A DNA stretch of 25,000 bases. Source: Chromera velia. Taxonomy: Eukaryota > Sar > Chromeraceae. The stretch spans positions 21,038 to 46,037 of the forward strand of contig JAHBMJ010001757.1 in the NCBI GenBank assembly GCA_018398765.1, written 5' to 3'. Below the pieces are notes generated by a model, which was not told the origin of the DNA, searched no databases, and saw only the letters and a program-made list of their open reading frames with translations. The position numbers were made by a program, and so were the translations under genes. This document shows, one piece after another, positions 10,125-19,983 of this stretch. The stretch's first letter is position 1, and every line of letters begins with the position of its first letter.

Positions 10125-11293
10125 GGAGGGAGGGAGGGAGGGAAAGAAGGAAGGAAGGAAGAAAGGAAGAAAAGGAGGGAGGAAGGAAGGAAGGAAGGAA
10201 GGAAGGACGGGAGGAAGACATGAAGGAAGGAAGGAAGGAAGGAAGGACGGGAGGAAGACATGAAGAAAGGGAGGGAGGAAGGAAGGAAGGAAGGGAAGGA
10301 AGGAAGGAAGGAAGGAAGGAAGGAAGGAAGGAAAGGAAGGAAGGAAGGAAGGAAGGAAGGAAGGAAGGAAGGAAAAAAGAAAAGGAGGATGCAAAAGTCC
10401 ACTGAAAGCGATGCAAAATCAAGCCAGGCGTAAAACACCTGAGGGAGAAAACACAGTCACAGAGATATTAACGAACCGGCAGTCGGAGAAATGGGGAGAG
10501 TGGGAGTTCACTTGACGCTCAGATGGTGTCAGCAGAAGAATATCTCAACTACACATTCAAGCAAGCGCATCGACAGAAGCAACAGACTGAAAGTTTTCTT
10601 TTCAGCTCTGCCACAGACGTACCTGAATGCGTCCCCAAGGTAACAGTTTCCACAGGAGCTTCTCTCAACCCCCTTCTCCAGCCTTCTCTTGGCCTCTTCA
10701 GCCCCGAGCTCAACCTCCAACTCTTTCCTGCCGCAGGAGCAGTTGGCACACGCACGAGGCTTGCTGGCACACGACTCCTTCCCCTTCCCCATGGCTTCAT
10801 AGTTCAAGTTGTCGTCGACCAAAGTGGAGTCGTCAATGAGGTCGGCAGCTTCGCCGTTGACTGCAGTGGCAATGGTGGAAGTGACGCCAAAACTCCAGTC
10901 AGGCTTCTTGGCGACAAACTTGAAGTTCGTTTTGCCACTGGCAGTAGTGCTCTTCTTGATCTCTGCGTCGATGAAGCCAGCGTACATAGCGTTCTTCGAA
11001 ATCTCTTCCTCCAGTGCCTCGGGGGAAGAGGACACCATTTGGATGTTGATTGACCCGTGGGCTTTCATAAGGGACAGACACCGAGTGAAGAACTCCATAT
11101 CGGGAGCAGTTTCAGTCTCAGTGGAGTAGTAACAAACAGAATCAAACTGCTGGGAAACGGCGATAGAGGCAAACTCCTGAGGTGTCACAATTTGAGCACC
11201 TGCAGAAGTGAAGTTCGCCACCAACTGGGCACACTCGGGCTCCTCCTTGCGGACAACCACAAGAGGAGTTCCACGAATCTCCTGAGGCATCAT
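9455..11293 (-). CDS. CIAPIN1: Anamorsin / CIAPIN1 (DRE2), cytosolic Fe-S assembly electron-transfer protein
   Basis: Two exons on the minus strand, 11293-10623 and 9608-9455, are joined by a 1,014-nt intron (CAG/GTACGT donor, TGCAG acceptor) that splits the codon of R224. The product is 274 residues, near the usual family size of about 250-310. The N-terminal half, about 1-130, should be the divergent methyltransferase-like fold. An acidic linker ([11 protein letters not shown]) precedes the Fe-S region. Fe-S site A is C175-X6-C182-X2-C185-X-C187. Site B is C214-X2-C217-X7-C225-X2-C228, within [17 protein letters not shown], the diagnostic signature, followed by [12 protein letters not shown]. 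In the known pathway Dre2/anamorsin takes electrons from the diflavin reductase Tah18/NDOR1 and passes them to cytosolic Fe-S cluster assembly. All eight cysteines are present, so the protein looks functional. A short polar tail of about 30 residues follows the conserved core. The start is the first of two adjacent ATGs. The gene is divergent from eIF2A. Confidence 0.95.
9784..10380 (-). repeat. Giant (GGAA)n/(GAAA)n homopurine tract inside the CIAPIN1 intron
   Basis: Nearly 600 nt of almost pure purine on the plus strand, made of GGAA, GAAA, GA and GGGA variants, fill more than half of the single CIAPIN1 intron. In the sense of the gene it is a continuous pyrimidine tract. Two copies of a slightly variant unit, GGAAGGACGGGAGGAAGACA, lie exactly 40 bp apart (10201-10220 and 10241-10260), showing duplication of a longer segment. 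The long frames it creates (Ser/Phe/Leu/Pro on one strand, Lys/Arg/Glu/Gly on the other) are not genes. Confidence 0.95.
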
Positions 11294-11765
11294 CTTGTGG
11301 TCTTCTTCTTCTTCTTCAAAGAGAGATGTTCAATCAACAGCGGGCAGAGCGCCGAAAGAGGGAGGAGAACGGTTTGATCTTTGCACGGGACACCTTTTTG
11401 CCTTCGAGCTGGTCGTCCGCAAGTGTATTAATAAGACACAAGAGAAGACTCCTGAGAGCCCTACGCAGAGAGAGGATTTGGGTCAAGGTAAGCTCAGTTC
11501 GAGATTTCGTCCTGTCAATTTTTGTTCCGAGTAGCGATGGCGATTTTCGCTTTTTTAAGATAGGCCTTTCCGGGGCCCTCTGTGTTGCTGTGTGTGAGAA
11601 ACCGTGCACATGCATGCAGTCGCAGTGGAAGAGACGCCGTTCTCATGTTGACGGAGTCTTGCTTGCAGTCAGCGTGTTCATGGCATGTTCGTGTATACAG
11701 GTGGCGTATCTCGACCCTTTTACAGCTTGTCTACCCGCTCACTAAGGACAATCGATTGAAAAGAG
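11294..11765. promoter_or_regulatory. Shared divergent 5' region of CIAPIN1 and eIF2A
   Basis: These 472 bases separate the CIAPIN1 ATG (minus) from the eIF2A ATG (plus), so both promoters and 5' untranslated regions must lie here unless there are upstream non-coding exons. A (TTC)n run at about 11301-11318 sits next to the CIAPIN1 start. A CATGCATGCAG motif lies near 11610. TGCATGC-type words are known ApiAP2-bound motifs in apicomplexan parasites, but here the same word also occurs at splice acceptors, so a promoter role is only inferred. Confidence 0.5.
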
Positions 11766-13329
11766 ATGACCGACACTGAAGGGCCCGGGCCCTCTCCGGA
11801 TCTCCAATACATTTGTGTGACTCGCAAGGGCGCCTTTCTCTATAGTGGAGTGAGGAATAAGGAGCCGACCAGGTCCTTCCCTGATGCGCTTGATGCTATC
11901 TGGAACTCAGATGGCACCCTGGTCAGTCCCTTTCCATCACTGTCGCGTCGCAAATTGGCCGGCGTCTCCGGGACGTTCATGCCGTCTCTTCCTCTTTTTT
12001 GCGTCTGCAGCTTTGTGTGCTTCCCGAAGCGGAGGAAGAGGCGCACACCCTCGACGCAAATGACGATTTCAAGGTTCTGAAGAAGCTGAAGTTCGGTGAG
12101 TAAGTGAGTGAGTGAGGCACTGGGGGAGGAATGTGGACCGGTTCTATCCTCTGTATCCTGAGTCAATTCCTCTTCTGATTCGCGTCTTTATCCTCACTTG
12201 CTTCGTGCCAATGCAGCAACTCCAATCCGGAAAGCCTACTTCTCCCCTAAGTCCACCTTCCTGGTCAGTCAGTCCATGGGAAGAAAGAAAAAAAGTCAAC
12301 AATTCTTCATTGGACGAGCAATCGATGGGTTGAACCCGACATTCTTTTGTTGTGTCTCCGCGTTTAGTGTCTCATGGATTCTCTGCTTGTGCGCTTTCTT
12401 CGTACGCTTTCGCCCTTTTCCTGCTGATCCTCTTTTAGAAAACTGAAACGTGGAGAATTCCTCTCGTCTTGTCTCTCTCTCACAATAATTCCAAACTCCT
12501 CCCATGCCGGCAGGTGACGTGGCACAAGTACGACGCAGAGAAGGGACCTGAGAATCTGCTGGTGACCCGGATCAGCACAGAGGAGACGGTGAGACTAGAG
12601 CAGGACCACAGATAGACAGATAGAGTCCGCGCAGGAACACCACTAGGTTATTTTCTTTAGTCGGGTCGGTCTGATCATTTCACTCTACCTGGCACATGGT
12701 TGGTTCTTGGCTGCCTTTTGTGTCCTGTCCTGTGCGGCACACCGATTCGTAGGTCCATTTGGTAGCTAGCGAGGGATTTTCTGGGTGTATTTCAGAAGCA
12801 AGATTGCAGCGTTGGGGTGTGTGAGAGGCAATGTGTTCAATTTTTCTTGTGTGCTTTTGTGAAACGATCAGATCGCAAGGTTCACCCTGAAGACCCTTGG
12901 GCAGCACTCGTGGCCTCCTCTGAAATGGACAGAGAAGGAAAACAGATGCTTCAAATTGGTCAGTCAGTCAGTTAGTTTTTGAGAAAATGAATGATATGTT
13001 CGTTTTCTTCGCTCGGTCTCTCTCACCCTTTTTCGCCAACGACGTTGTTTCCATCTGCATCTAACGGTTCTCTCCTCCTGGTCTCTCTGTGTCTTTCTCT
13101 CTCTGCCCTGCTTCCGTTGCACACGAGTGCCTTCCAAAAGGATCTCGTTCCGTTCGTTTGCAGATCCTGCCACCTGCCCGTTCTCCCCTTTTCCTTCATT
13201 CCTCAATTTCCTGACTCATTCTTTCTTTCCTCTTTTTTTTCGTTTTTTCTTTTTTTCTTTGCTTCTTTCCTTCTTTCTTTTTTTTCGTTTTTTCTTTCTT
13301 TCTTTGTTTCCTTCTTTCTTTCTTTTTTT

Positions 13330-13369
<40 letters not shown>

Positions 13370-13403
13370 TTCTTTCTTTCTTTCTTTCTTTCTTTCTTTT
13401 CTT

Positions 13404-13438
<35 letters not shown>

Positions 13439-15230
13439 TTTTGTCTATTGTGTTCATGAAGAAAAGAAGGGAGAAGAAGAAACATATAGTCTGTCTGTCT
13501 GTCTGTCTTCGCAGGGGAGCTCTGGAGGAGGAGGGGTTGATCAGGTCCAGGTGATGGACGGGAACTCTGTGGACAGAGACAGCGCGTACAGAATCAGCGT
13601 CCCTAGGGTGGCGGCATTCGAACCTTCACCTGAGGTCTGTCCCTGCATGCGCTGCCTTGAGTGAGACGCTCTCTCTGCCTTGACACATGCATCCACATCA
13701 TGTCCTGTTCTCATTATGATCGCGAACTCGAATTGTGCGAACTCGAGCCAATTCATTCATTCATTCATTCATTCATTCACACATGAAGTGTGCGTGCCTT
13801 CGGGATTCCTGTGATCACCACTGGACCTCAAGCAAACCAACCCAAGACATCCCTGCATGCGGATGATGCATCGATCTGACATCTCCCGATGATGCATGGA
13901 TGCAGGCGGGGAATGCGCTGGCGGTGTTCGTTCCAGAGACCAAGGGAGGCCCTGCGAAGGTTTCCATCTACTCAATGGACAACATGAAGGTTAGGGAAGG
14001 GGGGGGGGAGGAAGACGTGCCTTTCTGCCGTGTCTGCCTGTGCTCGATACAGTCAAAGCGGGGCTCTCCGTCTGGTTGTGGTTTTCTGAAAGAAAGAAAG
14101 AAAGAAAGAAAGAAAGGCATGAAGGAAATGGGGTAGCTGCCTCGTGTCTCCCCCCCCTTCCCGTCTGTTGGCCTGCCTCCTTTGGTTGACTGACTGGCCA
14201 ACTGAGCGAAGAGGAAAAGGTGTGAACACCCTTTTGTTTCTTGTTGTCCTCTCTCTCTGTCTCTCTCGTGTCTGCAGACACCAGTGAACACGAAGAGTTG
14301 TTTCCAGGCAGGAGACGTTGACTTGAAGTGGTCCTTTGATGGGTCCTCCCTGCTGGTCTTGACTTCCACAGAAGACGATGTGTGAGTCCGTGGTTGGGTT
14401 GGAGGGACGGGGTGTATGCAGGGGTCTGTGTGATTCGAATGAATGGAGAAAACCGGTGCTCTCGTTTGTTTTGTCTTTGTGGGCTTTTTCTTTAATCGGT
14501 ACCCCCGGTGATGCAGTACCAACGTAGGATTTCCATTTTGTGTTTTGTGTGTTTTTGCTTCACAGGTCTGGGTCGAGCTACTATGGGTCAAATAATCTGT
14601 ACCTCCTCAAGGTGTGTAGACGTGTGGTGTCTTCAGGGGGGGGACTTGTCGTTCCTTTGCCGTTCGTTTCTTTTGCATTTCTTCCCCTTCCGCTTCTTTC
14701 TTTTTCATTTGGTTACCGCACCCCTCTCTCCCAAATCCCTCTCCCTTCTCTCTTATGGCTCTGTTTGGATCATACCTCCTCATTTCTGCTGGAGATTTGT
14801 ACCGTCTCTTGACTCTCTTACTGGTGAGTCATTATCTTATCCTTCTGCCTTTCTCCTCAGTGTGTTTGTCTCTCTATTTTTCTCTATTTCTCCCCGTGTC
14901 TGTCCTCCTCTGCACAAACTCGTTGATTGACTGACCGTTTGTCTCCCTGTCTGTGTGAGTGAGTGAGTGACTGCGTGGATGGGCGGATGGTTGCAGAATT
15001 CGATGAACTCGGAGAGCGTCCAGATTGTGTCGGCTGCCGAGGGACCGGTGCATGATGTGAAGTGGAGCCCTGCCTCTTTGGAGTTCGTTCTCTGCTCTGG
15101 CTGCGTGCCTCCTCAGGTGGGGCTTTTGGGTCATTTGGATGATCGATCAGCGGTCTCGGAAGAGAGACGGAATCTTCGTTCTGTCGCCAAAATGATTCGA
15201 CAACTCTTTCTCTCTCTCTCTCTCTCTCCC

Positions 15231-15269
<39 letters not shown>

Positions 15270-18200
15270 ATTTCCATTTGGGACGGAAGGAAGGGGCGCA
15301 TGACTGTGGAGATCGGAAAGGCCCAGAGGAACCACATTCGGTCTGTCAGCTCATCCTTATTCCTCTCCCCCCCCCCCTTCCCCCGTTAACCTCGTCTCTT
15401 CAGTTGCTTCTGCCTTCGCACAACTTTATCGCAGGAATCCCCTTTGGGTGTCGAGTCAAAATGAAATGCTTAGACGTCTTCCGCACGTGTGTCGAGGTGT
15501 ACGTGCATGTCTGAAACACACACACCCTGCCTGACCTCGTATGGACGCGTTTGCATGCATGCATGCAGGTGGAATCCCTTTGGACGCTTTTTTGTTCTCG
15601 GGGGTTACGGCAACATGTCTGGTCAGGCAGCTGTGATGCATGGTTTGTGTGCTCGCATGACTCTTTTCGCTGAAGATTCGCATCTTACCCCTCTTCCTCC
15701 ATCATATTCCTCTTTACTCTCTGCTGTTTCCATCCCCCCCCCCGCCCCCTCTCCAGTTCTCTGTCCCTCCCCCTCTTACTCTGTTTCAGTCTAGCCAATT
15801 TTGGAGTCGTCTTTTTGAATGCACTTCTGTTTTTTTTTGCTGTGTGTGTTTCTGAATGCAGGCGACACCGACTTTTGGGATAAGAACGCGAAGGCGAGCC
15901 TTGGGAGCACGAAGGTACCTGCATGGGGTGGGGGCGTGGGGGGAGGAGGATGAACCTGCAGGAAAGGAGCACAGGGCAGGGCCGGGAGGTCTGGGAACAT
16001 GTCATTCCTTTCGAGATTTCGAAGCGAACGGCATCAAAGTCCTCTGAGCTTCTTCAAACATTCTCTCTTTCGTTTCTTCTAGTGAGATCATCTCGCTTTA
16101 TCACGGACAAACAAGAGGTGGAACCACAAACTGAAAAGGAATAACCACACGTATTTCCAGAAGAGCTTTTCTGATATTTCCTGCTTGCTGCATGCTGCTC
16201 GCGCTTTTTGTTTCACTTTTCTGATTGATTCTCTATGCATGCCCGCAGGCCCAATTTACCGTCACCTGCGAGTGGGCTCCAGATGGCAGACACTTTCTGT
16301 GCAGTCAGTCAGTCAGTCAGTCGATCGGCCTGTTACTGTTGCAGTTTCTCTCTCGTTTTCCGTATATGACAGCCACATGGAGGGCATCAGTAAATCTGCT
16401 TCTCTACTCTCGTCCCATCGGTCTGCGGACCCGTTCTCTTTCGATTCTTTTGACCCTCTGTTTCTCCCTGCTGTGAAATGAGTTCAAAGGGAAGATGGTT
16501 CTCATGATCTCAGCATGAATATGTCTCCTCCTCATGGAATTGCACATCGTCTCTGCCTCCTTGCACGGCTTCCTTTTATCTGACTGTCTATCTACCATCT
16601 GTCGATGGAAAATCCTCCTCCTCCTCCTGCTGTTTGTTAGACGGGTCTTCAACTTTCCTTCACTGTGCTTCATTCACTGCGCGCAGGCACAACGCACCCG
16701 AGGCGGCGTGTGGACAACTGCACGAAGGTAGGTAGACAGGTGGAACCGTGCAAGGGGACAGTTGGGGAGGGAGGGCTTACCTGATGGGTGTTCAACAGAA
16801 GTTTTAGAACAAAATCAAGATAGACAGAAATGGACCGTCAAAAACTAAACGCTGGTTGTAGGGTAGGCAGCTCAGGGTAGAAAAAACAAAAGCGTGCACG
16901 GGGAAATCACTTCTTCGACTTACTCTGATTACTGCGTTATCTTCACCGGAGAGGAATTATGAGAGACAATATGCATCTTAGGTCTGTAACAGAGGTAGAA
17001 GGAGAGGGGAGTGAGAAAGAAGAAAGACCCCCCCTTGACCCTTTCGGCAAAAGGGACTCTGCTATCGCACAGCTGGGGGGAGGAATTGATGAAAGGAATT
17101 CAGGAGAGCGCAAAGCATGTCGTTGCTGACTTCGCTGCTCGTTGCTGCAGATCTTCTACTACGACGCGACGCTGGTCAACAAGATCGATTTCGAGGAGGT
17201 CTTTTTGCTTAATTGTCTTTCGATGTTTCTTACAGTCAAAAGATTCTTTTCTCTGTCCATAGAATGACTCTTAAGCACTTCTGTCGAGGTTGAGTCTCCG
17301 AAATTGATGAGCAAGCCTTCCTTTCTCCCGTCCCTTCTCCCTGCTCGGGTCTCTAGTCAAAAGCCACTATCCGCAGAGGCCTTTTGCTTTCTTTTTGAAA
17401 ACGTAGATGAGCTCAGAAGAGGGCCAGATTGTTCTTCTTCTCTCTCTCCTTTTTCTGGTACTGCTGCAGCTCTACTATGCCAACTGGCGGCCTGTTCCCC
17501 AAGGAACGTTCGAGGACCGGAAGCCCACTCCAAAGAAGCAAAGAGCTGCTCGACAGGAGGCGGCCGGTGTTGAGCAACAGGAAGTGAAGCCACAGGGAGT
17601 CTACAGACCTCCTGGAAGTGACGGCAAGCTCGCAGCGCTTCTCAGAGCAGAGAGAGAGCAGGAACAGAAGCTTCAGGTGTGTGTGTGTGTGTGTGTGTGA
17701 GGGGGGGGGGGNGGGGGGGGGGGGTGCATCTGTTTCACACACACCTGGAGCTGTACTTGTTTTTAAAATAATCCGACCCGCAGCCTGACGTTGTCTCTCT
17801 CTTCTCTCTCTGTCTGTCTCAATCTATGCATGCAGGCTCGCGTCGTCTCCCAGACCCCCCAATTCGGTCTGCCTCCGGGGGCGGCGCCGCCATCTGCAGG
17901 TGGAAACTCCCGGGCCGCACGGAAGTCAGTCAGTCAGTCTGCAGACGGACACACACACACACTCACTCTACCTAGGGCACCAATCAAATCACTATCACTC
18001 ACTCACTCACTCACTCACTCACTCACTCACACCTGTCTGTTTGTGTCCCCCAAAAGCAATTAAGGTCACCAAAAGACTCTGGAAGGACAAGACTGAACGG
18101 GAAAGCCCACTTTACTCAACTTCGACTAAATTCTTCTCTCTTCTTCCCTCTCTCTGCCTGCCGGGGAACTGGATGCCGTCTTTCTTTCTTACGACTGCAC

Positions 18201-18635
18201 TGAGGATGGACCGGTTGTGCAACCATACATGCATGTCTTTCTTCTTTGATTGTGCAGAAAGAGGGCCAAGGAAGCGCAGCGCAACGCCTCCGACGAGGGG
18301 GCAGCAGCAGCAAACGGGGGCGCCTCTGCGGGTCCCTCCCTCCCCGCCGCCTTCTCTCCCCCCCCTGTCGCCAAACCACCCTCTCCTGCGCCCGCTCCTG
18401 TTACCCCTGCGCCTGCGACTGCGGAGGAAGAGAAGCCTATGGACGCTGAGGAGATCAAGAAGAAGCTCCGAAATCTTCAGAAGAAGAAGTCCGCAATTGA
18501 GAAACTAAAGGTACGTAGGACCGAAGAAAGACAACCGAGTAGAGATTCCTTCAGAGGAATTTGGAACTTTGTTTGTTTTGGGTCCACAAAAAGAAAGCAC
18601 CGAAAGAAGCAGAGGAAATTCCTGTGATTACTGCA

Positions 18636-18685
<50 letters not shown>

Positions 18686-18927
18686 GTGTGTGTGTGCGCG
18701 CGCGCGTTCGAATCCTGTAACAGTGTTGGTTTCTGCGTTGTCAATGTGCCCCCTGGCCTAGCTGCCTATGATTTGGTTTTACAGAGGCTTTTCGTGCACG
18801 GTTCGGCCTGCAGGAAAAAGAGAGAAGCTCTTTGAACGACGAGCAGCGCGCGAAGCTGCGCACTGAAAACGCGGTAGACAGTGAAATGTCAGAGCTCCAG
18901 AAGGCCCTGGAAAAGCTTGAGGTGTAG
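11766..18927 (+). CDS. EIF2A: Eukaryotic translation initiation factor 2A (eIF2A), 20 exons
   Basis: Exons: 11766-11921, 12011-12095, 12217-12263, 12514-12588, 12872-12958, 13515-13634, 13906-13989, 14278-14381, 14566-14611, 14997-15116, 15270-15340, 15569-15642, 15862-15914, 16249-16303, 16687-16727, 17151-17198, 17470-17676, 17836-17924, 18258-18510, 18814-18927. All phases agree, giving 642 residues against about 585 in human. The N-terminal two thirds (to about 435) is the family beta-propeller. It includes ATPIRKAYFSPKSTFL, the SSYYG strand, GPVHDVKWSPASLEF, GRFFVLGGYGNMSGQ followed by DFWD, and CEWAPDGRHFL. Then come YYANWRP, a conserved YRPPG motif, a Pro/Ala-rich linker (about 535-575) and a charged C-terminal coil (about 580-642) containing EEIKKKLRNLQKKKSAIEKL. 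eIF2A binds initiator Met-tRNA and the 40S subunit, acting at alternative or stress initiation. The extra length lies mainly in the linker and in a Gly-rich start to exon 6. Five introns use GTCAGT donors. It is divergent from CIAPIN1. Confidence 0.94.
12096..12115 (+). repeat. Donor-anchored GTGAGTAAGTGAGTGAGTGA repeat, eIF2A intron 2
   Basis: The intron 2 donor GTGAGT is the first of five 4-base units. It is the same arrangement as at the WW-YIPF exon 11 donor. Confidence 0.85.
12959..12974 (+). repeat. Donor-anchored (GTCA)n repeat, eIF2A intron 5
   Basis: Exon 5 ends at 12958 and the intron opens with GTCAGTCAGTCAGTTAG. The reading frame and the phase to exon 6 fix the boundary at the first repeat unit. 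Confidence 0.85.
13217..13439 (+). repeat. (TTTC)n then (GTCT)n pyrimidine-rich tract in eIF2A intron 5
   Basis: More than 180 nt of TTTC variants run into about eight GTCT units ending near 13438. A second short (GTCT)n tract at 13489-13508 leads into CTTCGCAG, the acceptor of exon 6 at 13515. The sense strand of the gene carries the pyrimidines, as in the CIAPIN1 intron. Confidence 0.93.
13751..13779. repeat. (ATTC)n microsatellite in eIF2A intron 6
   Basis: About seven ATTC units lie within the intron between exons 6 and 7. Pyrimidine-biased on the sense strand but remote from both splice sites. Confidence 0.93.
14092..14116. repeat. (GAAA)n microsatellite in eIF2A intron 7
   Basis: About six GAAA units are purine-rich on the sense strand. 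This is an exception to the pyrimidine bias of the other long intron repeats. Confidence 0.93.
15208..15269 (+). repeat. (CT)n(GT)n tract ending in GCAG acceptor of eIF2A exon 11
   Basis: CT dinucleotides (about 15208-15228), a short C run, then GT dinucleotides (about 15233-15266) run straight into GCAG before exon 11 at 15270. The layout is nearly identical to 5236-5288 in a different gene. Confidence 0.9.
15553..15568 (+). repeat. (TGCA)n repeat forming the acceptor of eIF2A exon 12
   Basis: The intron ends in four TGCA units followed by G, so the acceptor TGCAG is the last unit of the array. Exon 12 starts at 15569. Confidence 0.9.
16304..16322 (+). repeat. Donor-anchored (GTCA)n repeat, eIF2A intron 14
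   Basis: Four full GTCA units plus GTC start at the first intron base. The phase-1 join to exon 15 (completing a serine codon) fixes the donor at 16304. Confidence 0.85.
17677..17725 (+). repeat. (GT)n donor-side tract and G run with an ambiguous base, eIF2A intron 17
   Basis: The intron opens with GTGTGT as part of a (GT)n run, then passes into about 24 G residues interrupted by an N at 17712. The N marks an unresolved base in the source sequence, so the true length of this G run is unknown. Confidence 0.9.
17925..18031 (+). repeat. Donor (GTCA)n, then (AC)n and (CTCA)n repeats in eIF2A intron 18
   Basis: GTCAGTCAGTCAGTC begins at the donor (17925). It is followed by (AC)n at about 17950-17964 and about nine CTCA units at about 17994-18031. 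This is one of the most repeat-dense introns of the gene. Confidence 0.88.
18640..18707 (+). repeat. (CT)n(GT)n(CG)n compound repeat in eIF2A intron 19
   Basis: A CT-dinucleotide run passes to GT and then to a CG run. The acceptor of exon 20 (GCCTGCAG, exon at 18814) is over 100 nt downstream, so this tract does not abut it. Confidence 0.92.
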
Positions 18928-19983
18928 TTAGAGAAACTAAACAATGACTTAAAAATCCCTCTCAATTCAAAAAAGCTCCGCAAACTCTTTCTGAACTGAA
19001 GCGAGATCATTAATTATGATGAATCATTGATTCATGCCAGTGGGGTACTAGTGTATGTCCTGTCACTAACATTCTGTCTAGCTGGGGATTTGTCTAGGGA
19101 TTTGCTACGTACATCATGTACATTATATATTCCGTATTGCGTCCGAGTCTAACGTTAGGTCTGCAATGATGTAAATTTCTTTTGCTAACAGTCGCCGCAT
19201 ACATGTAGTTTATGCTAGAGTTTATGATTATTTATTATTTATTTGTTGTATATTTGATTCAAAGATTCAAATTGACTGATGAATTAAATTTAAATTGAAT
19301 TTAAGTAATATTCATAATTAAACTAATTTATTAATTGGCATATACATCTAGATATACAGTTAAATTGCCGTGTGATTACAGTTAAATTGATTATAGCATG
19401 CATCTCTACATGCATCTGCTCACTGGCCTAGTTATTGGCTCTAACTCAGTCACCAATGCGAGTAATTGGTAAAGTTTTAGAGGACGATCGATCCAGCAGG
19501 TGCAAAGATGCATGGTTTAAACTTTATTAAAAGTAAAATGATACTAAAATCCTAAATTTTATGTTGTTTCATTATTGAAACTTCAAAAATCAGAAAATTA
19601 TTGGTTTCATTTTTTGGTTAGGTTCAAGTTTTTAGATCGAGTATGGACTAACATCGGTTTTGAGATGTCCCCACTTTAAAGTAGTTTTTCTTTTATATAC
19701 TTGATCATCTTTTATTTTATGTATTTTTCTAATTTTTTATTTGTTTTTAATGTCCTCTCGACCTCCGGCTAGTAGACTTTTTACATAACATTAATCAATT
19801 ACTGGATCAATTAACATAATAACAATTATAATTGATTAGTATGATAATGAGTTGAACGATCGACAAATTGAATGCGGACAGCATCTAGGGCGGCGCATAC
19901 AAACGGGAGGTATTTCAACCCGCAAGCCGTAGCAGCACAAACGATGCATGCAGAACAGACTTGTGCCGAATTTGTTTGAAGGG
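18928..19983. other. AT-rich island between convergent eIF2A and the small helical-protein gene
   Basis: No coding sequence was recognised. AT-rich sequence starts shortly after the eIF2A stop and continues to about 19870 (19261-19320 has 9 G/C in 60 bases). Normal composition resumes around 19880-19940, close to the stop codon of the minus-strand gene at 19984. It contains CTAG words, several ATTAA/AATTTAA stretches and a few GCATGC words. Like 8234-9454 it lies exactly between two gene 3' ends. Confidence 0.6.

Noticed and set aside
9694..10438. Long minus-strand frames of over 200 codons rich in Ser, Phe, Leu and Pro, and matching plus-strand Lys/Arg/Glu/Gly frames
   Set aside because: They are translations of the simple (GGAA)n repeat inside the CIAPIN1 intron; all three frames stay open only because the repeat lacks stops.
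10523..11129. Plus-strand frames overlapping CIAPIN1 exon 1
   Set aside because: Shadow frames of a confidently identified gene on the opposite strand.
12991..13554. Plus-strand frame of 187 codons and overlapping minus-strand Lys/Glu-rich frames
   Set aside because: Produced by the (TTTC)n and (GTCT)n repeats in eIF2A intron 5; the true exon 6 (13515-13634) uses its own frame and follows a CGCAG acceptor.
14956..14971. (GTGA)n tract in eIF2A intron 9 as a donor-anchored repeat
   Set aside because: It lies about 25 nt before the acceptor of exon 10, not at a donor; the real donor is at 14612 (GTGTGT).
8234..19983. tRNA, rRNA, transposase or reverse-transcriptase sequence in the AT-rich islands
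   Set aside because: No cloverleaf, conserved rRNA segment or coding motif was found by eye on either strand.
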